A DNA stretch of 60,302 nucleotides from Clostridiales bacterium. Lineage in GTDB: Bacteria; Bacillota; Clostridia; Saccharofermentanales; Saccharofermentanaceae. The stretch lies in NCBI GenBank assembly GCA_017961235.1, contig JAGCXQ010000013.1, forward strand, positions 1 through 60,302, read 5' to 3'. Under the pieces are notes generated by a model that saw nothing but the letters and a program-made list of their open reading frames with translations, was not told where the DNA came from and did not search any database. A program made the position numbers and the translations under genes. Positions 14,471-24,068 of this stretch are shown here, in pieces (within the stretch, counting starts at the first letter, position 1; each line of letters starts with the position of its first letter).

Positions 14471-14643
14471 CTTTGCCCTCCCTGCGAGTTATTCAATGTT
14501 TCCATTCTATGCGTGAGGGGCTTCGTTTTCAAGATAAGGCAAGTGCTTTTACCGAAGCGTAAAAGCCCATATCTCCAGCAAATACAGGTATTGAGTGAAA
14601 CTTCGGGCTGTGATAAAATTTTTTATATATGCGAGGTAATAAT

Positions 14644-16473
14644 ATGAAGATATGTGCTTTCATCGGTGATATGTATCGCGATTATTCGTCTGAGCTCATT
14701 CTGTCCATACAGAAATGTGCGATCGATCGCGGTCACCAGGTCGATGTTTTTGGTAACTGTTCGGTACCAAGTGAAAACCCTCTTCATGCAGAAGGATTGA
14801 AAAAGATCCTTTCCCTTCCGAATTATTCTGATTATGACGGTATTATCCTTTGTTCAGATACACTTCATCATGCCGGTCTGAATTATGAGCTTCTCGAGAA
14901 GCTTACCACCGCTTCGGATCTTCCTCCGGTCGTAAGTGTACGTGCCGAAGAATCAGGTTTTTATTCCGTCGTTCCGGATAACCGGCAGATCATGTATGAG
15001 ATCTCGAAGTATGTCATCAGCAAAACAAAGTGCGATGATATCGGATTCGTTACCGGTAGAGATGATCTTCGTGACTCTCTTGAGCGTCTGGCAGGATTCG
15101 AAGATGCGATGGAAGAAGCTGGTTACAAGATCAGAAAAGACATGATCTTTCATGGCAATTACTGGACCAATCAGGGGCCGGAGACCGCGGATTTCTTCAT
15201 TAAGGAAGACGGAACACTCCCTCAGGCCATCATCTGTTCTAATGACTATATGGCGATCGCGCTTACAGATGAACTTTTAAAGCGGGGTTACTCTGTCCCG
15301 AGAGACACCCTGATCACCGGTGTAGATAATCTGGACGCATCGAGTGCACATGTGCCGTCTATTACTACTTCCGATATTCCTGAGACGGTTCTCGGAAGAA
15401 CAGCGATCGATTGCCTGGAGAGGATCAATGCCGGTGAAGACGTAGATATCTGTACGACTGTTCCGGGAAGAATGATCTACCGGGAAAGCACCGGGGACGA
15501 TATGTCTGCCCGGGATATCGATGAGATGCACCGCCGTCTGGATGCGATCCAGAGAAACTATTACGATAAGACACGTGCATTTGTTCTTCTCAGTTCAGAT
15601 TATGAGGACGTCCTTTCTTATGATACATGTGTGGAATACTCGCTTAAGAACCTGGACAGCTATGGCCTTTTTAGCCGGATCTTCCTATGCAAATACTGCG
15701 AGAATGACAGAGAGCTGACGGGCTTCTGTGAGAACGGAAAAAGGACCCGGACCCATATTAATTTCCCGAGCAGCCGGCTCATACCGGAAGAATTCGATTC
15801 GTCCGAACCCGGTCTTTCGATATTCCTGCCTATTTTCTATAAGAGTGAAGTTTACGGCTATACTGCGTTCAGGCTCCGCTCGGATGTTAAGTATATCCTC
15901 GATGAGAAGATGGAATTTACCATGGTACTGCTCGGGCAGACTCTGAATCGATTAAGACTCTATGAGAAACTCTTTGAAGTAAATAACATCAAGGATCTGT
16001 ATATCCGGGACGCACTGACAGGTCTTCTGAACCGCCGTGGTTTCGAGCAGGAGATCGCGTCTTTCTTCTCAGATGGTAAGACGGTGGATTTTCCGATTGC
16101 TGTCGCCAGCATCGACATGGACGGTCTTAAAGAGATCAATGACACTCTGGGTCATGCTGCAGGTGATGAAGCTCTTAAAGGAATTGCGCACTGTCTCGAG
16201 TCGGTCCTTAAAGAAGGCGAGATCGCAGCACGCATGGGCGGCGATGAATTTGAAGCTGTCCTCATTCTGAACAGTTCCGCCCGTATCGGCCAGTTTATCC
16301 GCAGTTTCCGAAGCGCGATCAAAAAGGCAAATGCCGAAAACAATGCAGAGTTCACCCTGAGCGCCAGCATCGGTACTTGCGAGGTCACAAACTGGGAGAC
16401 TCTGATGGAGTGCATGAATAAGGCCGACAAGATCATGTATATTGAAAAGAAGACGAAGAAGCACCGTACCTGA
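14644..16473 (+). CDS. Diguanylate cyclase with LacI-type periplasmic-binding-like sensor domain
   Basis: This 609-residue protein has an N-terminal domain (1-280) with a type I periplasmic-binding/LacI ligand-domain fold: an SELILSIQKCAIDRGHQVDVFG-like first unit, an ICSNDYMAIAL hinge segment and a GVDNLDAS segment. It has no signal peptide and no DNA-binding head, so it is a cytoplasmic sensor. A middle region of about 150 residues may be GAF-like. A GGDEF domain starts at RDALTGLLNRRGFE and has the intact active-site motif GGDEF at 532-536, so it should make c-di-GMP from two GTP. ATG 14644 is preferred (GAGGT six bases upstream) over 14629. The ligand is probably a small sugar-like molecule, by inference from the fold. 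Nearby targets could be the PgaC-PgaD-like synthase. Confidence 0.85.
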   Translation: MKICAFIGDMYRDYSSELILSIQKCAIDRGHQVDVFGNCSVPSENPLHAEGLKKILSLPNYSDYDGIILCSDTLHHAGLNYELLEKLTTASDLPPVVSVRAEESGFYSVVPDNRQIMYEISKYVISKTKCDDIGFVTGRDDLRDSLERLAGFEDAMEEAGYKIRKDMIFHGNYWTNQGPETADFFIKEDGTLPQAIICSNDYMAIALTDELLKRGYSVPRDTLITGVDNLDASSAHVPSITTSDIPETVLGRTAIDCLERINAGEDVDICTTVPGRMIYRESTGDDMSARDIDEMHRRLDAIQRNYYDKTRAFVLLSSDYEDVLSYDTCVEYSLKNLDSYGLFSRIFLCKYCENDRELTGFCENGKRTRTHINFPSSRLIPEEFDSSEPGLSIFLPIFYKSEVYGYTAFRLRSDVKYILDEKMEFTMVLLGQTLNRLRLYEKLFEVNNIKDLYIRDALTGLLNRRGFEQEIASFFSDGKTVDFPIAVASIDMDGLKEINDTLGHAAGDEALKGIAHCLESVLKEGEIAARMGGDEFEAVLILNSSARIGQFIRSFRSAIKKANAENNAEFTLSASIGTCEVTNWETLMECMNKADKIMYIEKKTKKHRT

Positions 16474-16544
16474 CCATCCTTCTCTGTAACAGGTTTTCTT
16501 CTTCATGTATAATGCTTTTGTAATCACTTGGCGGAGGCGTCGTA

Positions 16545-19427
16545 ATGGAGGAGAAAAAACGATCATTTCTATGGGATAATGCAAAAGGACTTCTGATTTT
16601 TCTGGTCGTTTTCGGTCATTTCCTGTTTGGCAACACGAATCATGCCGGAGCTCTTCTGGTGCTCACTGCTATCTATTCGTTTCATATGCCGGCATTTGCT
16701 TTTATCTCCGGTTTCTTCACCAAAGACAAGTTCAACTTCCGGAAACTGATCACAGCCTATGTGATATTTAACGGTCTATTCCTCTTTTACCGGCTGTATA
16801 AGACAGGCTCCTTTACGCTGATCCAGCCTTATTATATCTGCTGGTATCTGATCGCACTTATGGTCTGGAGGTATCTCACTCCGCGCATCGCCAAGTTCCG
16901 TTTCTGTCTTTTGATCCTTTTTGCCGTCTCCCTGTTGTGCGGTTTTTCCGGTGAAATAACGAATACCTTTGCGCTTGCCAGGATCTTGTCTTTCTGGCCT
17001 TTCTTCATGTGCGGATACATTCTGAAAGATTACGATTTTGAAAAAGCACGAAAGAAATATACGCTCCCCTATGGAATCGTTTTCGGACTTATTTTCCTGG
17101 TGGCTGTCATCCAGGCGAATTCCTTCTTCGATATCGGAAGCAATGACTACACGATGATGCCATATTCTGAGCCGTCTCAAGTCTTTCTCCGCATCGTGCT
17201 CTTTGCCTGTGCCTCTTTTTCGATCCTTGCGATCCTCTTTTCCATGCCGGATAAGAAGATCCCGTTTCTTTCCTCCTGGGGAAGATATTCCATGGCGATC
17301 TTCCTTCTTCACCGCTTCTTCACGCTTCTGATCGGCGGCCGTTTCCTTTCCGGAATGAGAAGTATGTATCTTCTCCCCATTTCTTTCGGGCTGTCGTTCC
17401 TCCTATGTCTTCTTCTCGGAAATGCCTGGGTCGCATCGATGCTGGACCGCATTCTTTCTCCTTCCTCGAAGAACGAGAAATTGTCCCGCACCCTGCTCGT
17501 ATCTCTCATTTCCTGCTCTGTCGCCGCCGTGATGGTCGTATCCTCCATCACGCCCTTCCTGACTAAAAACGAAGAGCCGGATTCACCTTCAAAGACAACC
17601 GTCACCGACCCCTGTTACCGGGCGATGCCGTCCTCTGAGGAAAAACAGTTTAACGATGCTTTTAAGATCGTTTTCTCCGGTGATCTGATCCTTCTGGAAG
17701 ATCAGGTCAAGAGAGCTTACCGGGCAGATTCCGATTCCTACGATTTCCACGATGTTTTCGAATATACGAAAGACGAGATCTCTTCGGCTGATCTTGCGAT
17801 CGGTGTTCTGGAAGGCCCTCTTGTCGGAGATCCGTCCCTCTACTCTATCGGTAATTATGACGACGGAAAGAAGCTTCGTATCGGCTTCCCGGATGCCTGG
17901 GCAGAGGCCATCAAAGATGCGGGATTCGATCTGGTCACGACCTCCAATAATCACCTTCTCGACCGCGGAGAAGAATCCGCCTACAGAACCATCGATGTGC
18001 TGGAGGATCTCGGTCTTCCTGCCACGGGATCCTATAAAAGCCGGGAAGACAAGGAGCGCCGCCATATCCATATCATCGAGCAGGATGGTCTTCGCATCGC
18101 AGTTCTTTCCTATACTTTCGGAACGAATTACTATAAGACCAAGGATCTTCTCTCCGGAGATCTGTCTCATATCACTTCCTTTATCGTTGATCCCTCCGAC
18201 CCGGATTATGAGAAGGTCAGAGCTTCCGTAAAAGAAGATTTTGCCGCGGCAAAAGCACTTTCCCCGGACCTTATCCTCGTGCTTCCCCATATGGGCGAGC
18301 AGTTCCTCGATGCGCCGGATGAATTCCAGAAGGCCTGGCACGATAACTTCGTAGAATTCGGCGCAGATATCATCCTCGGCGATCACACGCACTCCGTGCA
18401 GCCGGCGTTCCTTGAAAAAGCCGGAGATAAGACAGTCTTTACCGCTTACTGTCCGGGTAACTATGCGAATGTCTATAGAGAGCATGACGGTGATGCTTCT
18501 GCCCTGATCGAAGTCTATATCGACCGGCAGACGAAGCGCCCCATCGGCGGCGGGATTATCCCGATGTGGACCTCCTGCCCGATGGACGGGAATTACCGTG
18601 CCGTTCCGATCTACGATATCCTCACGGATCCGTCTCTTTCTTCGGCCTACACCACGAAGGATCTCGAACGCGTAGAAGAAGTACATGAACATATTACGGG
18701 AGTCATGCTGGATACACCTCTTTCCATGGACATGATCGAACCCGTCTATAACTTTGACGGAGAAGGGTTCCTGCGTAAGCAGTGCGATCCCCTGACGATA
18801 TCTTCCGAACTGGAGGAAAGTGCTTTTCTAAAGGAGATCAGATCAAGGGATTCCGTTTGTTTCCTCGGCGACAGTATCACCTGCGGAACAAAGAACGGCG
18901 GTATTCCGTGGTATGAACCGCTTCTTCCCTCCATCCCGGGAAAAGTTTCCAATACTTCGTACGGCGGGTGGACTTCCAAGGATCTTCTCGAGCATAAAGA
19001 GGAGATCGGAAAAGCTTCTCTCTATGTGATCGCGATCGGAACCAATGACGTAAGATATAACGATGCGAATAAGGGCGCGATCGATCCTGACGGATATATC
19101 CGTAACCTTCAGGAACTAAAGAAAGCGATCCGCGCACTCTCACCGGATGCAAAGATCATCTTTATCGCACCATGGATCTCGACGGATGGAGATAAAGTCA
19201 GCCCGCTTACGATCGGGGAAGTGACGGAAAGACGCCTGTCATACAGCGATGCTCTTTCGAAATTCTGCAGCTCGGAAGGTGACATGTACATCGATCCGAA
19301 TCCGTATATCGAAGAGAAGCTTCTTCATACGACGCAGAGCTATTATCTTCTCGACTGGATCCATCCGAACCGCCGTCACGGCATCGCGATGTACTGCGAG
19401 GCGGTCCTTGCCTCAAGTATCTCCTGA
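16545..19427 (+). CDS. Three-domain surface-polysaccharide protein: acyltransferase 3, CapA-like and SGNH hydrolase
   Basis: This 960-residue protein has three recognisable units. (1) Residues 1-330 form an acyltransferase-3-like membrane domain (WDNAKGLLIFLVVFGHF, IYSFHMPAFAFISGF, about ten hydrophobic segments). (2) Residues about 370-690 form a CapA/PGA_cap metallophosphatase-like domain (FSGDLIL, TSNNHLLDRG, LPHMGEQ, GDHTHSVQP). (3) Residues about 765-960 form an SGNH hydrolase (FLGDSITCG near 772, AIGTNDV, DWIHPN near 937). Acyltransferase 3 with SGNH is a known O-acetylation pairing, and CapA is linked to poly-gamma-glutamate or capsule assembly; a single chain with all three is unusual. 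The soluble domains would lie outside the membrane. RBS GGAGG precedes ATG 16545, 71 bases after the diguanylate cyclase, probably the same transcription unit. Confidence 0.82.
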   Translation: MEEKKRSFLWDNAKGLLIFLVVFGHFLFGNTNHAGALLVLTAIYSFHMPAFAFISGFFTKDKFNFRKLITAYVIFNGLFLFYRLYKTGSFTLIQPYYICWYLIALMVWRYLTPRIAKFRFCLLILFAVSLLCGFSGEITNTFALARILSFWPFFMCGYILKDYDFEKARKKYTLPYGIVFGLIFLVAVIQANSFFDIGSNDYTMMPYSEPSQVFLRIVLFACASFSILAILFSMPDKKIPFLSSWGRYSMAIFLLHRFFTLLIGGRFLSGMRSMYLLPISFGLSFLLCLLLGNAWVASMLDRILSPSSKNEKLSRTLLVSLISCSVAAVMVVSSITPFLTKNEEPDSPSKTTVTDPCYRAMPSSEEKQFNDAFKIVFSGDLILLEDQVKRAYRADSDSYDFHDVFEYTKDEISSADLAIGVLEGPLVGDPSLYSIGNYDDGKKLRIGFPDAWAEAIKDAGFDLVTTSNNHLLDRGEESAYRTIDVLEDLGLPATGSYKSREDKERRHIHIIEQDGLRIAVLSYTFGTNYYKTKDLLSGDLSHITSFIVDPSDPDYEKVRASVKEDFAAAKALSPDLILVLPHMGEQFLDAPDEFQKAWHDNFVEFGADIILGDHTHSVQPAFLEKAGDKTVFTAYCPGNYANVYREHDGDASALIEVYIDRQTKRPIGGGIIPMWTSCPMDGNYRAVPIYDILTDPSLSSAYTTKDLERVEEVHEHITGVMLDTPLSMDMIEPVYNFDGEGFLRKQCDPLTISSELEESAFLKEIRSRDSVCFLGDSITCGTKNGGIPWYEPLLPSIPGKVSNTSYGGWTSKDLLEHKEEIGKASLYVIAIGTNDVRYNDANKGAIDPDGYIRNLQELKKAIRALSPDAKIIFIAPWISTDGDKVSPLTIGEVTERRLSYSDALSKFCSSEGDMYIDPNPYIEEKLLHTTQSYYLLDWIHPNRRHGIAMYCEAVLASSIS

Positions 19428-19429
19428 CG

Positions 19430-20599
19430 TCAGAGGGAGCAGTGCAGGAAATGGTAATCCATGGTTAGGGTCAGTTCGCCCTCTTCCTCGAGTTTTCTTT
19501 CAAAATACGCCTTGATCTTACCGCCGTTTTTCAGGAAGAATTTCTCCTGCCCCTCAAAGGTCTCCTTCATGCGAAGGAGCATATCGTCCGCGCTATCAAA
19601 ACGGAGTGAATTCTGAAGTGGCCGGATCTCTACTTTTCCGAAATACTTACTGACCATCGATCGGAAATCATCTCTCGCCTTTTTCTGTTCAGAGATGGAT
19701 CCTTCGATAAACGGCGCATCGATCCCTGCGTCTTTCATGGCCTCCTTGAAGTACAGATCCCAGGGACTGACATTCGGCCCGTTTATGGAGAAGATACCGT
19801 CTTCCGCCAGGACTTGGCTTGCTCTGGCAATTAGGGTTTCCGGGTCTTTTAATTCATAAAAGAGATAGTGCGCAACGATGCGGCTGTATGTTTTTTCTTT
19901 CCCGATCTTCTTCCATGTGGCATCCTTCTCCAGATCCGCGAAAGTGAGATCGATCTTCACATCGGCCGGCAGTTCTTTCTCGTTCTCGGAAAGATACTTC
20001 TCAAAGTCGTCCGCCCAGCTCCCGTGAACATCGTAAGCGTAGATACTGGTTCCCTCCGGAATGTCCTTCCAGTTATTTCTCCAGAGCTTGGAAAAACCGC
20101 ATCCGAGATCGAGTACTTTCTCTTCTTTTTGGAGATGAAGGGAACGAAAGATCGTGACATACCAGTCCATCCCCGGTAGTGTATGCTGTACCGCCATCAT
20201 GTGGTGCCTGTCGGCACTCTGGTCGATGGTCACGCTCTGCACGATCGAAGCTACATCGTCCCAGTCGGGAGTATCATTGCTCTGCACCAGCGTCCTCTTG
20301 ATGGCGTCGATCACCATCTCGATACGGTAGCGCTGCTCTTCCATCTCTCTCAGCTGGATCTCAAGGGCCTCACGGATATCCTTCGCATCGCCGGAAGCAA
20401 GATTATCACGGATCTCTTCGAGCGAGAATCCGATCTGCTTCAGCGCCACGATCTTCTCCAGCACCTGAAGAGACGCCTCATCATAAAGGCGGTAGTTTCC
20501 TTCGGAATATCCGGCAGGTTTCAGAAGTCCTTTTTCATCATAAAGGCGCACCGCTTTCTGAGAGACTCCTGCTCTCTTCGCGATCTCGCCGGATGTCAT
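19430..20599 (-). CDS. MerR-family regulator fused to a SAM-dependent methyltransferase
   Basis: This is a 389-residue protein. The N-terminal winged HTH is MerR type (TSGEIAKRAGVSQKAVRLYDEKGLL, then YRLYDEASLQVLEKIVALKQIG), followed by a dimerisation coil. From about residue 150 comes a class I methyltransferase with motif I VLDLGCGFSKLW and a motif II/III region through IVAHYLFYELKDPETL, in the place where other MerR proteins bind their effector. The start is uncertain: ATG 20599 avoids overlap with trxB, ATG 20620 would overlap it by 14 bases, and neither has a good ribosome binding site. It is the last gene of the nrdD-trxB run. The effector or substrate is unknown; it may be a small molecule it both senses and methylates. 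Confidence 0.8.
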   Translation of the reverse strand: MTSGEIAKRAGVSQKAVRLYDEKGLLKPAGYSEGNYRLYDEASLQVLEKIVALKQIGFSLEEIRDNLASGDAKDIREALEIQLREMEEQRYRIEMVIDAIKRTLVQSNDTPDWDDVASIVQSVTIDQSADRHHMMAVQHTLPGMDWYVTIFRSLHLQKEEKVLDLGCGFSKLWRNNWKDIPEGTSIYAYDVHGSWADDFEKYLSENEKELPADVKIDLTFADLEKDATWKKIGKEKTYSRIVAHYLFYELKDPETLIARASQVLAEDGIFSINGPNVSPWDLYFKEAMKDAGIDAPFIEGSISEQKKARDDFRSMVSKYFGKVEIRPLQNSLRFDSADDMLLRMKETFEGQEKFFLKNGGKIKAYFERKLEEEGELTLTMDYHFLHCSL

Positions 20600-20606
20600 T
20601 TTTCCG

Positions 20607-21521
20607 TTAGTTGAGTTCATTGATATAATCGCATGCGCGGATCGCCGCATATGCACCGTCGGAGCATGCCGTTGTTACCTGACGGAGAGTCTTGCTGCAG
20701 CAGTCTCCTGCGACGAAAAGACCCGGGGTCTTCGTATTCACGATATTCTCCGGAACGAAGTATCCTCTGCTGTCGAGATCCGCATATCCGGCAAAAGCAC
20801 TGTTATCCGGAATCAGTCCTACCGCAAGGAAGACTCCGTCACACTTGGCCGTCTTCTGCTCGCCGTTTTCTTCATAAGTGACTCCGGTAAGTACACCATC
20901 TTCGGAAGTCTCGTATGCGAGTACTTTTGTCCCGACATGGGCTTCGACCTTCTCACTCGGCAGCACCTGATCCTGCAGCTTCTGATCTGCCGTAAACTTC
21001 GGAAGATCCTGAAGGATGATGAGCTTGCTTACGATGCCGACCAGCATGGCGGACTCGACGAATGCGGAGTTACCGCCGCCGACCATGACGACTGTCTTAT
21101 CTCTGTAGAATTCTCCGTCACAGACAGCACAGAAGCTGATGGAAGATCCGATCAGATTCTCCTCACCGGGAAGTCCCAGTGTTCTATGTGTGGTACCTGT
21201 CGCAAGGATAACGGTCTTGCCTTCGAAGGTATTACCGTCTTCTGTGGATACCGAGAATCCTTCGGATGTCTTCTCCACACCGGTAACCTTTTCCATCGCG
21301 ACCTCGGCCCCCTGGCCCATGGCCTGCTCGAGAAGCTTATCTCCGAATTCATCGCCGCTGATGGACTCGAATCCGGGGATGTTCTCCACCTTCGGGGAAT
21401 TCACGATCTGGCCGCCAAAGACGGACTTCTCGATCACGAGTACTGTCTTAAGATTTCTTCTTCCGTAAATAGCGGCGGTGAGACCCGCAGGTCCCCCGCC
21501 GACTATGATGATATCGTACAT
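20607..21521 (-). CDS. trxB: Thioredoxin reductase (NADPH)
   Basis: This 304-residue flavoprotein has the FAD motif GGGPAGLTAAIYG, the redox-active CAVC (131-134) and a second nucleotide motif GGGNSAFVESA, all as in bacterial TrxB. Length is normal. ATG 21521 has AGGAG in the last codons of nrdD, whose stop lies 3 bases upstream, so the genes are tightly coupled. The context suggests that its direct client is the redoxin domain fused to the end of NrdD. There is no separate thioredoxin gene in the window. Confidence 0.93.
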   Translation of the reverse strand: MYDIIIVGGGPAGLTAAIYGRRNLKTVLVIEKSVFGGQIVNSPKVENIPGFESISGDEFGDKLLEQAMGQGAEVAMEKVTGVEKTSEGFSVSTEDGNTFEGKTVILATGTTHRTLGLPGEENLIGSSISFCAVCDGEFYRDKTVVMVGGGNSAFVESAMLVGIVSKLIILQDLPKFTADQKLQDQVLPSEKVEAHVGTKVLAYETSEDGVLTGVTYEENGEQKTAKCDGVFLAVGLIPDNSAFAGYADLDSRGYFVPENIVNTKTPGLFVAGDCCSKTLRQVTTACSDGAYAAIRACDYINELN

Positions 21522-21524
21522 TCT

Positions 21525-23960
21525 TTATACTCCTGTAGAAACTGAGGAATGTGCCTTGAGCCACTCGGCTGCCGCGTTGTCACCTACATATCTTGTTCCG
21601 TCCGGATCGATGATGGTCGGTGTCTGCTGGATGTTCAGCTCTCTTGCGACGTCCATATTCTGAGAGCAGTTCACTACTTCAAACTCCACCTTGGAGAGCT
21701 TGAACTTCTGCTCTGCACCTTTGCACTTCGGGCAGTGATCCTTGACGTACATGACCGGAAGACCGGAAGCACTCTCTGCCTTCGCTTCTACAACGTTCAG
21801 CGGCTCATTGATCGCACCGACTGCCTCGAGTGTCGCATCGGATGCGCAGCATCCGCCCATTACATGGATCGGGCCATTATGTGTGAGGTGGCTGTTACCG
21901 ATGTTGTATTCTTTTCTGTCGTTATACTCCTGGGCCTTACCATCGTTCCAGTTCTGGATCGGACGGTAGTAACCGGTGATACGGCTATATACTTCTGTCT
22001 TCTCTCCGCAATCCGGGCAGACATATACTTCACCGGTGATGTAACCGTGGTTCTTACATACGGAGTATGTCGGAGACATCGTGTAGTACGGGAGTCTGTA
22101 GTTCTCAGCGATCTTTCTGACCAGAGTAGCGGCAGACTTCCAGTCCGGAAGCTTCTCACCGAGGAAAGCGTGGAATACTGTACCGGATGTGTAGAGTGTC
22201 TGCAGGTTATCCTGAACATCCAGTGCGGAGAAGATATCCTCTGTATATCCTACCGGCAGGTGGGAAGAGTTGGTGTAGTAAGGTGTACCGTTCTCATTTG
22301 CGGTAATGATATCCGGGAACTGTTCCTTATCGTGCTTTGCAAATCTATATGTTGTAGATTCAGCCGGTGTAGCCTCGAGGTTATAAAGGTCGCCGTACTT
22401 CTCCTGATAGTCGGAGAGCTTCTCTCTCATGTGATTGAGGACCTTCGCAGCAAATTCCTGTGTCTCCTTATGAGTCAGGTCTCTATGCAGCCACTTCGCA
22501 TTCAGGCCGACTTCGTTCATACCGATCAGACCGATGGTGGAGAAGTGGTTGTCAAAAGTGCCGAGGTATCTCTTCGTGTACGGATAGAGTCCTGTGTCGA
22601 GGAGCTTCGTGATAACGGTTCTCTTTGTCTTCAGGGATCTTGCGGAGATGTCCATCAGACGGTCCAGTCTGGAGAAGAAGTCTGCTTCATCAGCTGCCAG
22701 ATATGCGATACGCGGCAGGTTGATGGTTACAACACCGACAGAACCTGTCGATTCACCGGATCCGAAGAATCCGCCGGACTTCTTTCTGAGTTCACGAAGG
22801 TCGAGTCTTAAGCGGCAGCACATGGATCTTACATCGCTCGGCTCCATATCGGAATTGATATAGTTGGAGAAGTAAGGTGTACCGTACTTCGCTGTCATCT
22901 CGAACAGGAGCTTGTTGTTCTCTGTCTCGTCCCAGTTAAAGTCTCTGGTAATGGAGTATGTCGGGATCGGATACTGGAATCCGCGTCCGTTCGCATCGCC
23001 CTCGATCATGATGTCGATGAAGGCCTTGTTGACCATATCCATTTCCTTCTGGCACTCACCATAGGTGAAATCTACCTGCTTGCCGCCGACCCAGCACTTT
23101 TCATCCACCATGTCTCTCGGAACTGTCCAGTCGAGAGTGATGTTGGTGAACGGAGACTGAGTACCCCATCTGGAAGGTGTGTTTACACCGAAGATGAAGG
23201 ACTGGATGCACTGCTTCACTTCTTTCTGGGAAAGATTATCGATCTTTACGAAAGGAGCCAGGTATGTATCGAAGGAAGAGAATGCCTGTGCGCCTGCCCA
23301 CTCGTTCTGCATGATACCTAAGAAGTTGACCATCTGGTTGCAGAGTGTGGAGAGATGGCCTGCCGGAGCGGAAGTGATCTTGCCGACGACACCGCCGAGG
23401 CCTTCCTGAATGAGCTGCTTGAGGGACCATCCTGCACAGTAACCTGTCAGCATGGAGAGGTCGTGGATGTGGATCTCTGCTTTTCTGTGAGCTTCTGCGA
23501 TCTCTTCGTCATAGATCTCGGAGAGCCAGTAGTTCGCTGTGATCGCACCGGAGTTACTGAGGATCAGTCCGCCTACGCTGTAGGTAACGGTGGAATTCTC
23601 CTTAACACGCCAGTCGTTGATCTGCAGATAGTTATCTACGATGTCCTTGTAGTTCAGCATCGCATTTCTGACGTTACGGACCTTCTCACGGTTCTTTCTG
23701 TAAAGGATGTAAGCCTTTGCTACGTCAGAATAGCCTGCTTCGGACAGGATCTTCTCGACGCTGTCCTGAATATCTTCTACGGAGATCACGTCATTTTTGA
23801 TCTTCGCTTCAAAATCACTGGTAACACGAAGTGCCAGCATGTCGATCACGCTTGGGTGATACTGCTTGCTGCATGCAACAAATGCCTTCTCAATAGCGGC
23901 ACTGATCTTCGCTACATTAAAATCTACTACTTCTCCGTCTCTCTTTGATACCCGATACAT
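21525..23960 (-). CDS. nrdD: Anaerobic (class III) ribonucleotide reductase with C-terminal redoxin domain
   Basis: This 811-residue enzyme reduces ribonucleoside triphosphates with a glycyl radical. It has an N-terminal ATP-cone (about 1-95, YRVSKRDGEVVDFNVAKI), a catalytic barrel (VNTPSRWGTQSPFTN, the active-site region), a zinc-binding CPDC, and the glycyl-radical motif SRITGY near residue 670. Beyond the usual end an extra domain of about 75 residues carries CPKC (743-746) and cis-proline QTPT, a thioredoxin/glutaredoxin fold. ATG 23960 has GGAG upstream; the frame stays open to 24098 without support. Class III subtypes that use thioredoxin or a redoxin instead of formate are known, so this fusion and the adjacent trxB indicate NADPH-driven reduction. 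The promoter carries two NrdR boxes. Confidence 0.95.
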   Translation of the reverse strand: MYRVSKRDGEVVDFNVAKISAAIEKAFVACSKQYHPSVIDMLALRVTSDFEAKIKNDVISVEDIQDSVEKILSEAGYSDVAKAYILYRKNREKVRNVRNAMLNYKDIVDNYLQINDWRVKENSTVTYSVGGLILSNSGAITANYWLSEIYDEEIAEAHRKAEIHIHDLSMLTGYCAGWSLKQLIQEGLGGVVGKITSAPAGHLSTLCNQMVNFLGIMQNEWAGAQAFSSFDTYLAPFVKIDNLSQKEVKQCIQSFIFGVNTPSRWGTQSPFTNITLDWTVPRDMVDEKCWVGGKQVDFTYGECQKEMDMVNKAFIDIMIEGDANGRGFQYPIPTYSITRDFNWDETENNKLLFEMTAKYGTPYFSNYINSDMEPSDVRSMCCRLRLDLRELRKKSGGFFGSGESTGSVGVVTINLPRIAYLAADEADFFSRLDRLMDISARSLKTKRTVITKLLDTGLYPYTKRYLGTFDNHFSTIGLIGMNEVGLNAKWLHRDLTHKETQEFAAKVLNHMREKLSDYQEKYGDLYNLEATPAESTTYRFAKHDKEQFPDIITANENGTPYYTNSSHLPVGYTEDIFSALDVQDNLQTLYTSGTVFHAFLGEKLPDWKSAATLVRKIAENYRLPYYTMSPTYSVCKNHGYITGEVYVCPDCGEKTEVYSRITGYYRPIQNWNDGKAQEYNDRKEYNIGNSHLTHNGPIHVMGGCCASDATLEAVGAINEPLNVVEAKAESASGLPVMYVKDHCPKCKGAEQKFKLSKVEFEVVNCSQNMDVARELNIQQTPTIIDPDGTRYVGDNAAAEWLKAHSSVSTGV

Positions 23961-24040
23961 ATATCTCCGTCCCTCCAAAATCTGATTTGTGGCAATGGCA
24001 ATTTTGCCATTCCGCCACCCCCTTAACGGCTGATATATAA

Positions 24041-24068
24041 ATGCTATCACTCCGGGCAAAAAAGTCAA
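24041..24068 (-). promoter_or_regulatory. nrdD promoter
   Basis: On the minus strand: -35 TTGACT (plus 24063-24068), a 16-base spacer, and -10 TAGCAT (plus 24041-24046). The -35 lies inside the promoter-proximal NrdR box, so NrdR binding should block it. Confidence 0.6.

Noticed and set aside
17589..18692. 367-residue minus-strand ORF opposite the three-domain protein
   Set aside because: Antisense shadow; composition and position follow the real coding frame.
21549..22811. 420-residue plus-strand ORF opposite nrdD
   Set aside because: Antisense shadow of a well-supported gene, without ribosome binding site or protein motifs.
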